Assembly: GCA_005879205.1 (NCBI GenBank)
Contig: VBLD01000177.1
Span: 1 to 12,679 of the forward strand
From: Deltaproteobacteria bacterium
GTDB lineage: Bacteria > Desulfobacterota > Binatia > DP-6
Reading direction: 5' to 3'
DNA: 12,679 nucleotides
Shown here: positions 1 to 7,154 of the stretch, piece after piece
How the letters are laid out: every line of letters begins with the position of its first letter
Numbering within the stretch: the first letter of the stretch is position 1
The notes under the pieces: generated by a model
The model's database searches: none
What the model was told of the DNA's origin: nothing
The model's input: only the letters and a program-made list of their open reading frames with translations
Program-made: the position numbers and the translations under genes

Positions 1-74
1 GGAACAAGGGCTACGAGGCGGCGGTGACGGCACTCGAGATGGTGCATCTGCTGCGCGTCGTGCAGAAGTTCTGA
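1..74 (+). CDS. ribH: 6,7-dimethyl-8-ribityllumazine synthase, C-terminal fragment
   Basis: Only the last 23 codons and the TGA stop (72-74) are present; the gene begins before the window. The residues start NKGYEAAVTALEMVHLLR, which fits the conserved C-terminal helix of lumazine synthase (NKG-x-EAA-x-x-A-x-EM). The enzyme condenses 5-amino-6-ribitylamino-uracil with 3,4-dihydroxy-2-butanone 4-phosphate in riboflavin synthesis and forms cytosolic icosahedral or pentameric assemblies. Its stop overlaps the nusB start in an ATGA junction; ribH-nusB adjacency is very common in bacteria and supports the call although the fragment is short. Confidence 0.85.
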   Translation, partial: NKGYEAAVTALEMVHLLRVVQKF

Positions 75-514
75 TGGGCGTCAGGCGGGAAGCGCGCGAG
101 CTGGCGCTCCAGGCGCTCTACCAGCTCGACATGAGCGGCGACGAGGATACGGCCCGCAGCCTGGCGCTCTTCTGGTCGCACTTCCGGGGGCGGGACGACG
201 CGCAGCGCTTCGCGCACGAGCTCGTCGAGGGCGTCTGCGCCGAGCGAGAGCGCCTCGACGCGCTCATCCGCGAGTGCGCCGAACACTGGCGGCTACCGCG
301 GCTGTCACGTGTCGACCTCAATCTGCTCCGGCTTGCAACGTTCGAGCTCCTCGCCCGCGAGGAGATCCCCACCTCGGTCTCGATCAACGAAGCGGTCGAG
401 ATCGCCCGGCGCTTCGGGGGCGAAGACTCGGCGGCGTTCGTGAACGGCGTCCTCGACGCGATCGCCACGCTGTTGGGCGCCAAGGCGAAGGAGAAGCCAG
501 GGGGAGCGGAGTAG
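74..514 (+). CDS. nusB: Transcription antitermination factor NusB
   Basis: A 146-residue all-alpha protein of normal NusB length. NusB pairs with ribosomal protein S10 (NusE), binds boxA RNA and supports processive antitermination, mainly of rRNA operons. Family hallmarks are the N-terminal RREARELALQALYQ segment (residues 4-17), which contains the RNA-binding arginines, the central LLRLATFELL helix, and the C-terminal INEAVEIARRFGGEDSAAFV block followed by NGVLD. The ATG overlaps the ribH stop (ATGA) and has no clear Shine-Dalgarno sequence, so translation is probably coupled to ribH. The lysine- and glycine-rich tail after residue 136 looks disordered. leuS follows after 11 bases. Confidence 0.96.
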   Translation: MGVRREARELALQALYQLDMSGDEDTARSLALFWSHFRGRDDAQRFAHELVEGVCAERERLDALIRECAEHWRLPRLSRVDLNLLRLATFELLAREEIPTSVSINEAVEIARRFGGEDSAAFVNGVLDAIATLLGAKAKEKPGGAE

Positions 515-525
515 GATGGGACGGC

Positions 526-3013
526 ATGAAGCCGGGTGAGGGCGCGGTCCGCTACGACCCGCACGAGGTCGAAGCCAAGTGGCAGAGGCGGTGGGAGGAG
601 ACGGGTGCGTTCCGGGGGCGTCGAGACCCCGATCGGCCGCCCTACTATGTGCTCGAGATGTTCCCGTATCCCTCGGGTCGTCTTCACATGGGACACGTGC
701 GCAACTACTCGATCGGCGACGTCATCGCGCGGCAGCGACGCATGCAGGGCCACGCCGTGCTGCATCCCATCGGCTGGGACGCGTTCGGGCTGCCGGCCGA
801 GAACGCGGCGATCAAGCACGGCGTGCATCCGGCCCGCTGGACGTCGGACAACATCGTCCACATGCGGGGCCAGCTCCGGCGCCTGGGCTTCTCGTACGAC
901 TGGGACCGCGAGCTCGCCACCTGCGACCCGCGCTACTATCGCTGGGAGCAGCTCTTTTTCCTCCGCATGCTCGAACGGGACCTCGCCTACAAGCGGCGCT
1001 CGTCCGTCAACTGGTGTCCGACCTGTGCGACGGTCCTCGCCAACGAGCAGGTGGTGGACGGCGGGTGCTGGCGGTGCGGGACGGCCGTGGAGCTCCGCGA
1101 GCTCGACCAGTGGTACCTCCGCATCACCGCCTACGCCGAGCAGCTGCTCGCCGACCTCGACCGGCTCGAGGGTTGGCCCGAGCGGGTGGTCGCCATGCAG
1201 AGGAACTGGATCGGGCGTAGCGAGGGTGCTGAGGTCCGCTTCCCCCTCGAAGGGCGGGCCGGCGAGATCGCGGTCTTCACGACGCGGCCCGACACGCTCT
1301 TCGGCGTTACCTTCATGAGCCTCGCCCCCGAGCACCCGCTCGCCGGCGCGCTCGCCGCCGGCACGCCGCAGGAACCGGCGGTGGCGGCCTTCGTCAAGCG
1401 CATACGGGCGCTGGCGCGGGCCGAGCGCGCGGCCGGCAAGGAGGGCGTCGCCACCGGCGCCTGCTGCCGTCACCCGCTCACCGGGGCGCGGCTTCCCGTG
1501 TACGTGGCGAGCTTCGTGCTCATGGAGTACGGGACCGGCGCCGTGATGGCGGTCCCGGCGCACGACCAGCGCGACTTCGAGTTCGCGCGGGTCCATGGCC
1601 TGCCGGTGAAGGTCGTCGTGCAGCCCGAGGGCGAGCGCCTGGAGCCGTCGAGCATGCCGTCGGCGTGGGAAGGGCCGGGCACACTGGTCGACTCGGGCGA
1701 GTTCTCCGGGCTCGACAGCGAGATCGCGAAGCTGCGAGCGGCGGATCGCGGAGGCTCTCGACGCCCGTGGGCACGGCGGACCGGTGGTGTCGTATCGGCT
1801 CCGCGACTGGGGTATCTCGCGCCAGCGTTACTGGGGCGCGCCCATTCCGGTCGTCTACTGCGAAGGGTGCGGAATGGTCCCCGTGCCCGAGGCGGAGCTT
1901 CCCGTCGTCCTGCCCGACGACGTCACGCTGAGCGGTCGGGGCGGCTCGCCGCTCGCCACGCACGATGCCTTCGTCAAGACGAAGTGTCCGCGCTGCGGCG
2001 GGGCAGCGCGGCGCGAGACCGACACGATGGACACCTTCGTGGAATCGTCGTGGTACTTCGCTCGATACTGCTCGCCGGACGATGCGCGGGAGCCGTTCGA
2101 CCCCGAAGAGACGGCCTACTGGCTCGGCAGCCGGGGCGTCGACGAGTACATCGGCGGCATCGAGCACGCCGTCCTGCACCTCCTCTATGCGCGCTTCTTC
2201 ACGAAGGTGCTCCGGGACCTCGGGTTCCTTCCCCTCGACGAGCCGTTCCGCCAGCTGTTCACGCAGGGCATGGTGATCAAGGACGGCGCCGCGATGAGCA
2301 AGTCACGCGGCAACGTCGTCGAGCCCGACGAGCTCATCGCCCGCTACGGGGCCGACACGGCCCGGCTCTTCTGCCTGTTCGCCGCCCCTCCCGAGCGCGA
2401 CCTCGACTGGAGCGATCAGGGGGTGGAGGGGATGAGCCGGTTTCTCCATCGTCTGTGGCGGCTCGTACACGGCGTCGCCGCCCGGCTGCCACCGCCCGGC
2501 ACCCCGCTGCCGGCCGCCGGCGCCGGGCCGGATCGCGACCTGCATCGCCTCACGCACGCGACGATCCGGCGCGTCACCGACGACGTGGTCGAGCGGATGC
2601 ACTTCAACACCGCCATCGCTGCGGTGATGGAGCTGATGGGCGGCCTCGGGGAAGCCGTCGAGCACGCCGGGGGCGCCGCGCTGCGCGAGGCCGTCGACAC
2701 GACGCTGATGCTCCTCGCGCCCTTCGTCCCGCACGTCGCGAGCGAGCTCTGGGAGCTCGCGGGGCACACGACACCGCTCGACGCCGAGCCGTGGCCCGTG
2801 GTGGATCCGACGGCGCTCGTGCGCGAGGCGGTCGAGCTGCCCGTCCAGGTGAATGGCAAGGTGCGCGCGCGCATCACGGTGCCTGCCGATGCGAACGAGA
2901 GCGAGGTGCTCGCTGCCGCCCTGGGTGACGTGCGGGTCCAGATGCACCTCGCCGGCAGGACCGTGCGCCGTCACGTCGTCGTTCCCGGCCGGCTGGTGAG
3001 CCTGGTCGCATGA
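526..3013 (+). CDS. leuS: Leucyl-tRNA synthetase, frameshifted
   Basis: Class Ia aminoacyl-tRNA synthetase that charges tRNA-Leu. Corrected for one frame change it is about 828 residues, a normal bacterial size. The 5' part (526 to about 1740) holds the signature HMGH (codons 54-57), a CPTC...CWRC zinc pair, and the CP1 editing domain with FTTRPDTLFGVTF and YGTGAVMAVPAHDQRDFEFA. The 3' part, one frame over (about 1742-3013), resumes with YRLRDWGISRQRYWGAPIP, then a CEGC/CPRC zinc ribbon, DTFVESSWYFARY, the catalytic loop as AMSKSRGN (2291-2314; first Lys of KMSKS replaced by Ala), and an anticodon-binding and C-terminal domain. Homology runs continuously across the break, so this is one gene with a 3n+1 base insertion. 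ATG 526 follows a GGATGGGA purine stretch. The stop overlaps the lptE start (ATGA). Confidence 0.93.
1732..1747 (+). other. Frameshift site within leuS (net +1)
   Basis: Upstream of this point the LeuRS reading frame uses codons beginning at 1732, 1735 and so on (ending ..GLDSEIAKLRA). Downstream, the conserved RIAEALDARGHGGPVVSYRL reads from 1742 in the next frame. The junction bases read ctgcgagcggcggatc, a low-complexity GCG-rich patch where one extra base (or a 4- or 7-base insertion) would restore the frame. No slippery heptamer or stop-codon context typical of programmed shifting is evident, so a sequencing or assembly indel or a recent mutation is more likely. Confidence 0.85.
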
Positions 3014-3585
3014 AGCCGCTCGGGCTCTTTCTCCTGGCGTCGCTCTCCGCGTGCGGCTACCAGCTCGCGGGCACGGGCGCGACCGTCCCGCCGGGCGCCC
3101 GGACGATCGGCATCCAGCTGTTCAAGAGCCACGTGCGCGAGACCGGCCTCGAGGTCCACCTCAGGCGCGCCGTCGAGGAGGAGTTCCGTCGCCGGGGTGC
3201 CCTCCGCGTCGTCCCGCCGGCGGAAGCCGATCTGGTGCTGTCCGGCGACATCCGGCGTTTCACGGACGTTCCCGTCGCCTTCAGCGCAACCGATGAGGCC
3301 GTCCAGTACCAGACCGTGGTCCAGGTCGGGATACGGCTCATCGAGCGGGCGACCGGGCACGTCCTGCACGAGACCAAGACGCTGCAGGAGAGCCAGGACT
3401 TCGGCGCGGAGACCGCAGTCGTCATCACCAGCTCGCCGCGCTTCCAGCGCGGCACGATCGACGGGCGCGACCTCGCCAACCTCACGAACGTGCAGATCGG
3501 GGAAGCACGTCGCCAGGAGGCGGAGACCGAGCTGCTCGATACGCTGGCGCGCGACATCTACGAGCAAGCGATGGAGGGCTTCTGA
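3010..3585 (+). CDS. lptE: LPS-assembly lipoprotein LptE
   Basis: A 191-residue lipoprotein. Residues 1-14 form a short signal peptide with lipobox LSAC and acylated Cys15, followed at once by the CGYQLAG start typical of LptE. LptE sits inside the LptD barrel as a plug and helps insert lipopolysaccharide into the outer leaflet. Further family features are the IGIQLFKS strand after an RTI motif, an EVHLRRAVEEEFRRRG helix, the VLSGDIRRF strand, and a C-terminal QEAETELLDTLARDIYEQ helix. The start overlaps the leuS stop (ATGA), and leuS-lptE-holA is a familiar operon order in proteobacteria-like genomes. LptE sequences diverge widely, so the call rests on lipobox, length, strand pattern and context together. 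Confidence 0.88.
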   Translation: MKPLGLFLLASLSACGYQLAGTGATVPPGARTIGIQLFKSHVRETGLEVHLRRAVEEEFRRRGALRVVPPAEADLVLSGDIRRFTDVPVAFSATDEAVQYQTVVQVGIRLIERATGHVLHETKTLQESQDFGAETAVVITSSPRFQRGTIDGRDLANLTNVQIGEARRQEAETELLDTLARDIYEQAMEGF

Positions 3586-4586
3586 GCCAGGCCCGGCGGT
3601 CATCCGGAGAGACCCCCGATCCCCTCGCCGCGCTGTCGCGGGGGCCGCTCCGGTCCTGCTACCTGCTCTACGGCGAGGAGACCTACCTCGTCGAGCGGGG
3701 CCTCCAGCTCCTGCGTGCGCGGCTCGCGCCCGGCCGAGGGCAAGTGAGGGGCCGGACCCTGTGGGCGGACGAGGACCTGGATCGCCTGCCCGCGGCGCTC
3801 GACGACCTGACGTCGCCTCCTCTTTTCGGCGGAGCGCAGAGCCTGGTGATCCGCCATGCCGACGCTCTGCGCGAGCCGGCGCAGGAGGCGATCCTCGCAC
3901 GCCTGCCCGCGCTCGGTGCGGGCGGGAGTGTAGTCCTCGTCGCGCGAGCGGCCGATCAGCGGCGCCGCCTCGTTGCTGCCTGCGTGCGTGCGGGGGCAGC
4001 CTTCGGCTTTCCACGGGTCGACGTACGCGGCGCACACGGCTGGGTCGTTCGCTTCGCCCGGGAGCACGGGCACGAGATCGTACCGGCGGCCGCCGAGGAA
4101 CTCGTCGATCGGAGCGGCCAGGACCTCGGTGTCCTCGCGAGCGAAGTCGAGAAGGTGAGTCTGCACGCCGGGTCAGGGGTACGCATCCAGCCGCAGCACG
4201 TGCGGGCCGTCGCGACGGCCGGCCGGGCCCACGAGGTACAGGAGCTGACCGACCGCCTCGCCGCGCGCGACCACGCGGGCGCCATCCGCATCCTGCGCAC
4301 CCTGCTCGACGAGGGAGAGCCGCCGATCCGGGCGGCCGCTTTCCTCGCCGCGCACCTGAGACGGGCCCTGCACGTCGCCGAGCTCGGAGAGCGCGGCCTT
4401 GGCCCGGGCGCAATCGCCGCGCAGCTCGGCATATCGAGCTGGCTCGTCCAGCGAGTCGCCGGCCGCGGCCGGGCGCGAGACTTCGAGCGTAGCCTCCAGG
4501 TCCTGCGGCGGCTCGACCTCGAGCTCAAGAGCTCTCGACCGACCGAGGCGGTGTTCGAAGCCGCCTTGCTCGAGATGGCCCGCTAA
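3582..4586 (+). CDS. holA: DNA polymerase III delta subunit, apparent CTG start
   Basis: Delta subunit of the clamp loader, which opens the beta sliding clamp. Recognisable parts are the N-terminal YLLYGEETYLVERGLQLLR segment, the DDLTSPPLFGGAQSLVIR strand-helix unit, and the C-terminal collar with LLDEGEPPIRAAAFLAAHLR and LKSSRPTEAVFEAALLEM. No ATG, GTG or TTG precedes the conserved N-terminus in this frame; the first one, GTG 3744, would delete the YLLYGEE strand and leave 280 residues. CTG 3582 gives 334 residues, the usual HolA length, and overlaps the lptE stop as CTGA, matching the ATGA couplings elsewhere in this operon. A GGAGGG lies at 3573-3578, only three bases before it, which is tighter than ideal. 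Product is secure; exact start is inferred. Confidence 0.88.
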   Translation: MSQARRSSGETPDPLAALSRGPLRSCYLLYGEETYLVERGLQLLRARLAPGRGQVRGRTLWADEDLDRLPAALDDLTSPPLFGGAQSLVIRHADALREPAQEAILARLPALGAGGSVVLVARAADQRRRLVAACVRAGAAFGFPRVDVRGAHGWVVRFAREHGHEIVPAAAEELVDRSGQDLGVLASEVEKVSLHAGSGVRIQPQHVRAVATAGRAHEVQELTDRLAARDHAGAIRILRTLLDEGEPPIRAAAFLAAHLRRALHVAELGERGLGPGAIAAQLGISSWLVQRVAGRGRARDFERSLQVLRRLDLELKSSRPTEAVFEAALLEMAR

Positions 4587-4587
4587 G

Positions 4588-4878
4588 CTAGGCCGCCGGT
4601 TGCGGCGCGCGGTTCCCGCCGAGCTCGTGCACGGCGTGGGACAGGCGCGCGATCTTGCGGGCGGCCGTGTTGCGATGGAGCACGCCCTTGGTCACGGCCT
4701 TGTCGAGGGCCCGCGTGGCGCGTGACAAGGCGTCGGCAGCTTGTGCCCCGTCGCGCGCGGCGATCGCCGTGCGGACGGTGCGGACCAGGTGCTTCAACTG
4801 CGTCCTGACCGCTTGATTGCGGAGCCGGCGCTTCTCGCTCTGACGATGGCGCTTCAGCGCCGAAGGGTGTTCCGCCAC
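4588..4878 (-). CDS. rpsT: 30S ribosomal protein S20
   Basis: A 96-residue basic protein that binds 16S rRNA early in 30S assembly. The start MAEHPSALKRHRQSEKRRLR fits the S20 signature, followed by alternating basic helices (LKHLVRTVRTAIAARD, ALDKAVTKGVLHRNTAARKI). The N-terminal consensus (M-A-x-H-x-S-A-x-K) places the start at GTG 4878; a TTG at 4914 would add 12 residues atypical for S20. A weak AGCGAGG lies eight bases before the GTG. The C-terminal tail GNRAPQPAA is slightly extended. It lies 32 bases downstream of mazG on the same strand, and its stop is one base from the convergent holA stop. Confidence 0.95.
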   Translation of the reverse strand: MAEHPSALKRHRQSEKRRLRNQAVRTQLKHLVRTVRTAIAARDGAQAADALSRATRALDKAVTKGVLHRNTAARKIARLSHAVHELGGNRAPQPAA

Positions 4879-4910
4879 GCGGGCCTCGCTACCACGTGAC
4901 TTCCCGGCGG

Positions 4911-5720
4911 TCAAACCGACCCGGCATCATCCTCCTGCTTGGCGAGCGTCCACAGCCGATCGCGCTCGTCGGGCCCGAGGTCGACGAGTGCGGCGCCACG
5001 CGCGCGCGCCGCGGCGTCGGCGCGGCGGGCGCGTACGACGAAGCGGGCCGCCGCGTCGCGCAGCGCCATCTCGGCAGGGACGTCGAGGTGTCGCGCGAGA
5101 CTCGTCAGCGTCAGCAGCACGTCGCCGAGCTCGCGGGCCGCCGCGGCGCGATCATCGGAAGCTACGGCGGCCTCGAGCTCGGCCTGCTCCTCGCGCAACT
5201 TGGCGAGCACACCTGCCGCATCGGGCCAGTCGAGGCCCAGCTGGCGCGCCTTCTCGCCGAGCTGTTGGGCGCGTGCCAGGGCGGGCAACGCTGCCGGCAC
5301 GCCGGCGAGCGGATCGCGCTTGCCGCCGCGGGCTTCAATCTCCTCGGCCTTGATGCGGCGCCAATTCCGCATGACCTCGTCCGCGTCGCGCACCTCGACG
5401 TCGCCGAAGACATGCGGGTGGCGTCGCACCAGCTTCTCCGTCACCGCGCTCGCCACGTCGGCGATCGTGAAGTGTCCGGCCTCGGCGGCGAGCTCCGCCT
5501 GAAACACGACCTGCAGGAGGAGGTCGCCGAGTTCATCGCGCAGGGCGTCCGGATCGCCGCATTCGATCGCCTCGAGTACTTCGTACGCCTCCTCGATCAC
5601 GTACGGGCGGAGGCTCTCGGGGGTCTGCTCTCGGTCCCACGGGCAGCCGCCCGGGCCGCGCAGCCGCGCCATGATTTCCACGAGGCGCAGGAACGGGTCG
5701 GCGACCGAGCGATCCGGCAT
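4911..5720 (-). CDS. mazG: Nucleoside triphosphate pyrophosphohydrolase MazG
   Basis: A 269-residue protein with two tandem all-alpha MazG domains, like E. coli MazG. It hydrolyses NTPs and dNTPs to the monophosphate and pyrophosphate and is a house-cleaning and stress enzyme. Domain 1 has GGCPWDREQT (residues 24-33) and metal-binding EEAYE (43-47) with DELGD (62-66), then KLVRRHPHVFGDV. Domain 2 repeats the pattern with EEQAELEAAV and ARELGDVLLTL. ATG 5720 matches the usual N-terminus but has no Shine-Dalgarno; a near-consensus promoter immediately upstream predicts transcription starting at this ATG. rpsT follows 32 bases downstream and may be cotranscribed. Confidence 0.95.
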   Translation of the reverse strand: MPDRSVADPFLRLVEIMARLRGPGGCPWDREQTPESLRPYVIEEAYEVLEAIECGDPDALRDELGDLLLQVVFQAELAAEAGHFTIADVASAVTEKLVRRHPHVFGDVEVRDADEVMRNWRRIKAEEIEARGGKRDPLAGVPAALPALARAQQLGEKARQLGLDWPDAAGVLAKLREEQAELEAAVASDDRAAAARELGDVLLTLTSLARHLDVPAEMALRDAAARFVVRARRADAAARARGAALVDLGPDERDRLWTLAKQEDDAGSV

Positions 5721-5726
5721 CGGGCG

Positions 5727-5755
5727 ACGCTATCGGCGCCCCGGCGGTGTGTCAA
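5727..5755 (-). promoter_or_regulatory. Candidate sigma-70 promoter of mazG
   Basis: On the minus strand a perfect -35 hexamer TTGACA (5755-5750) is followed after exactly 17 bases by TAGCGT (5732-5727), which keeps three of six TATAAT positions including the first two and the last. Transcription would start near 5720, the A of the mazG ATG, implying a leaderless message. The -35 overlaps a small perfect palindrome, CAACG-AG-CGTTG (5753-5764). This is a prediction from spacing and consensus only. Confidence 0.45.
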
Positions 5756-5811
5756 CGAGCGTTGCGCGCGTGGCTTGCATGTGGGCGGCGTCCGAGCTTA
5801 GCTCTTCCGGA

Positions 5812-6072
5812 GTGGCTCGCGTCCAGATCTACACGACGGCGGTGTGTCCGTACTGCGTGCGTGCGAAGCGGCTGCTTGCCGCCCGCGGGATTCCCTTCGA
5901 CGAGGCCGATGTGGGCAGTGACCCGGCGCTGCGCGCGGACGTCGTCAGTCGAACCGGGCGCCGTACCGTGCCGCAGATATTCATCGACGGCGAGTCGATC
6001 GGCGGGTTCGAGGAGCTCGCGGCGATCGACGCCGCCGGCGAGCTCGCGGCGCTGCGCGAGGAGCACGGGTGA
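5812..6072 (+). CDS. grxC: Glutaredoxin, dithiol CPYC class (Grx3-like)
   Basis: An 86-residue thioredoxin-fold protein of usual glutaredoxin size. It reduces disulfides and glutathione mixed disulfides in the cytosol. From GTG 5812 the active site is CPYC (residues 12-15) after the first strand VQIYTTAV, the cis-proline motif is TVPQIFID (Pro54), and GGFEEL (64-69) is the glutathione-contacting turn. The GTG start matches the family N-terminus, but CCGGAG directly abuts it. An in-frame ATG at 5779 would add 11 unconserved residues and is the main alternative. The stop overlaps the next start (GTGA), suggesting coupling to the cytochrome. The symbol follows Grx3-like resemblance; specific physiology is unknown. 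Confidence 0.88.
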   Translation: MARVQIYTTAVCPYCVRAKRLLAARGIPFDEADVGSDPALRADVVSRTGRRTVPQIFIDGESIGGFEELAAIDAAGELAALREEHG

Positions 6073-6419
6073 CCGGGCGGGGGGCGGCCCTGCTCGCCAT
6101 CGTCGCTGCGGGTGTGGTGGCCGCCCGCGCCGATTCGTCGGAGTCCGACGCGGGCCGCGTGGTCTACGAGCAGCGCTGCGCCGCGTGCCACGGGGCCAGC
6201 GGAGCCGGCGACGGTCCCGCGGCGGCGGCGATGGAGCCCCATCCGAGAAACCTTCGCGATGCGGATTTCTGGCGCGGCCGGACTGTCTCTCAGCTCCGGC
6301 AGGTGGTGAGGGACGGCAAGCCGGGCACGCTGATGGCGCCCTTTGGAGGCGCGCTCTCCGATGCCGAGATCGACGCTGTCGTCGCGTTCCTCCAGTCGTT
6401 CCGTCCGTCCGGTCAGTGA
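6069..6419 (+). CDS. Small class I c-type cytochrome, exported
   Basis: A 116-residue secreted monoheme cytochrome c. Residues 1-21 form a signal peptide (basic TGRG, hydrophobic ALLAIVAAGVVAA, cleavage near ARA-D). The mature protein carries the heme attachment site CAACH (37-41) preceded by a GRVVYEQR helix, and a likely axial Met89 in GTLMAPFGGALS, then the C-terminal ALSDAEIDAVVAFLQSF helix characteristic of the cytochrome c fold. It would shuttle electrons in the periplasm or at the membrane; the partner cannot be read from sequence. The GTG start overlaps the glutaredoxin stop (GTGA). Pairing an exported heme protein with a cytosolic glutaredoxin is not an obvious functional link. Confidence 0.9.
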   Translation: MTGRGAALLAIVAAGVVAARADSSESDAGRVVYEQRCAACHGASGAGDGPAAAAMEPHPRNLRDADFWRGRTVSQLRQVVRDGKPGTLMAPFGGALSDAEIDAVVAFLQSFRPSGQ

Positions 6420-7086
6420 CGCGCGACTGATCGTCATGGCGAAGTACCCCGCGCCGGGGCGGGTGAAGACTCGCCTGGCGACTGCGATCGGTGCCGCGTC
6501 GGCCGTGGCACTCTCGCGCGCCTTCATCCGCGACCTGGCAACCCGTCTCGCTGCCTTGCCCTACCCGGTGACCTGGGCGTACTGGCCTCGCGGCGTGCCC
6601 TTCCGAGCGTTGCTCGGGACGAGGCCCGCCGGCTGGCGGTGCTGCCTGCAGCGCGGGCGAGACCTCGGCGAGCGCATGGCGAACGCGATCGGCGACGAGC
6701 TGGCTCGTGGCTCCGGTCCCGTCCTCGTGATCGGGGCTGACGTGCCGCACGTGTCCGCGGCCCTCCTGGCGGAAGCCATGGCGGCCCTGACATGCGGGTC
6801 CGACCTCGTTCTCGGCCCGGCCGCCGACGGCGGCTACTACCTGATCGGCGTCAAGGCCCGGCAGGCCACCCTGTTCGCGGGGATGCCGTGGGGCACCGAG
6901 ACGGTCTTCGCTGCGACGCGTCGGCAGGCGCGGCGCCTCGGTCTGCGGACACACGTTCTTTCACCGACCTTCGACGTCGACGAGGGCGAGGACCTGGACC
7001 GGCTCCGGGCGCTGATCGCTCGCGGGGCCGTGGACCTTCGCCATACGGCGAGGGTCCTCTCCCGGGTGGCGTGCGGGCGGCCTTGA
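6361..7086 (+). CDS. TIGR04282 / DUF2064 nucleotidyltransferase-like glycosyltransferase
   Basis: A GT-A-fold protein of the family called rSAM/selenodomain-associated transferase 1 (DUF2064), related to CofC-like nucleotidyltransferases; the substrate is not established. Visible motifs are the nucleotide-binding LIVMAKYPAPGRVKTRLA, the QRGRDLGERMANAI segment, the metal-binding strand VLVIGADVPHV, LVLGPAADGGYYLIG, and PWGTETVF before a FDVDEGEDLDRL C-terminal motif. The start is uncertain. ATG 6361 has a GGAGG 11 bases upstream and gives 241 residues, overlapping the cytochrome gene by 59 bases. ATG 6436 would cut off the first half of the beta-1 strand, and TTG 6343 is also in frame. Ordinary members begin only a few residues before LIVMAK, so the serine/arginine-rich first 20 residues may not be translated. 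Confidence 0.82.
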   Translation: MPRSTLSSRSSSRSVRPVSDARLIVMAKYPAPGRVKTRLATAIGAASAVALSRAFIRDLATRLAALPYPVTWAYWPRGVPFRALLGTRPAGWRCCLQRGRDLGERMANAIGDELARGSGPVLVIGADVPHVSAALLAEAMAALTCGSDLVLGPAADGGYYLIGVKARQATLFAGMPWGTETVFAATRRQARRLGLRTHVLSPTFDVDEGEDLDRLRALIARGAVDLRHTARVLSRVACGRP

Positions 7087-7112
7087 CACGCCCGCGGCGC
7101 GTGTCGGAGACT
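7083..7112 (+). promoter_or_regulatory. Possible promoter for the CBS-domain gene
   Basis: A perfect -35 hexamer TTGACA (7083-7088), which includes the stop codon of the preceding gene, is followed after 18 bases by GAGACT (7107-7112). The -10 match is poor (three of six). The space between them contains most of a perfect 7-bp inverted repeat (7085-7105). The promoter is tentative; the gene could instead be read through from the upstream operon. Confidence 0.25.
7085..7105. repeat. Perfect 7-bp inverted repeat, possible operator
   Basis: GACACGC (7085-7091) and GCGTGTC (7099-7105) are exact inverted copies separated by CCGCGGC, whose first six bases are themselves a palindrome. It begins inside the stop region of the transferase gene and ends 50 bases before the CBS-protein start. 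As RNA it could form a strong GC hairpin, but no T-run follows, so it is not a standard terminator. Confidence 0.5.
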
Positions 7113-7154
7113 CCGCGCAGATCCTCGGAGCGTCCGGTATTGGAGGGACCGATC

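Noticed and set aside
118..1596. Long minus-strand open frame opposite nusB and leuS
   Set aside because: Both genes beneath it are clearly conserved; such antisense frames are expected in GC-rich DNA, and the translation has no recognisable domain and a biased His/Arg/Pro composition.
1720..1790. Programmed ribosomal frameshift in leuS
   Set aside because: No slippery heptamer, rare-codon or stop context, or stimulator hairpin was evident, and LeuRS is not a family known to use it; an indel is simpler.
2971..4413. Long minus-strand open frame opposite lptE and holA
   Set aside because: Arg/Pro/Gly-rich low-complexity translation lying over two recognised genes; no ribosome site or domain.
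4896..5801. Plus-strand open frame opposite mazG
   Set aside because: mazG motifs on the minus strand are unambiguous; the opposite frame is a GC-driven shadow.
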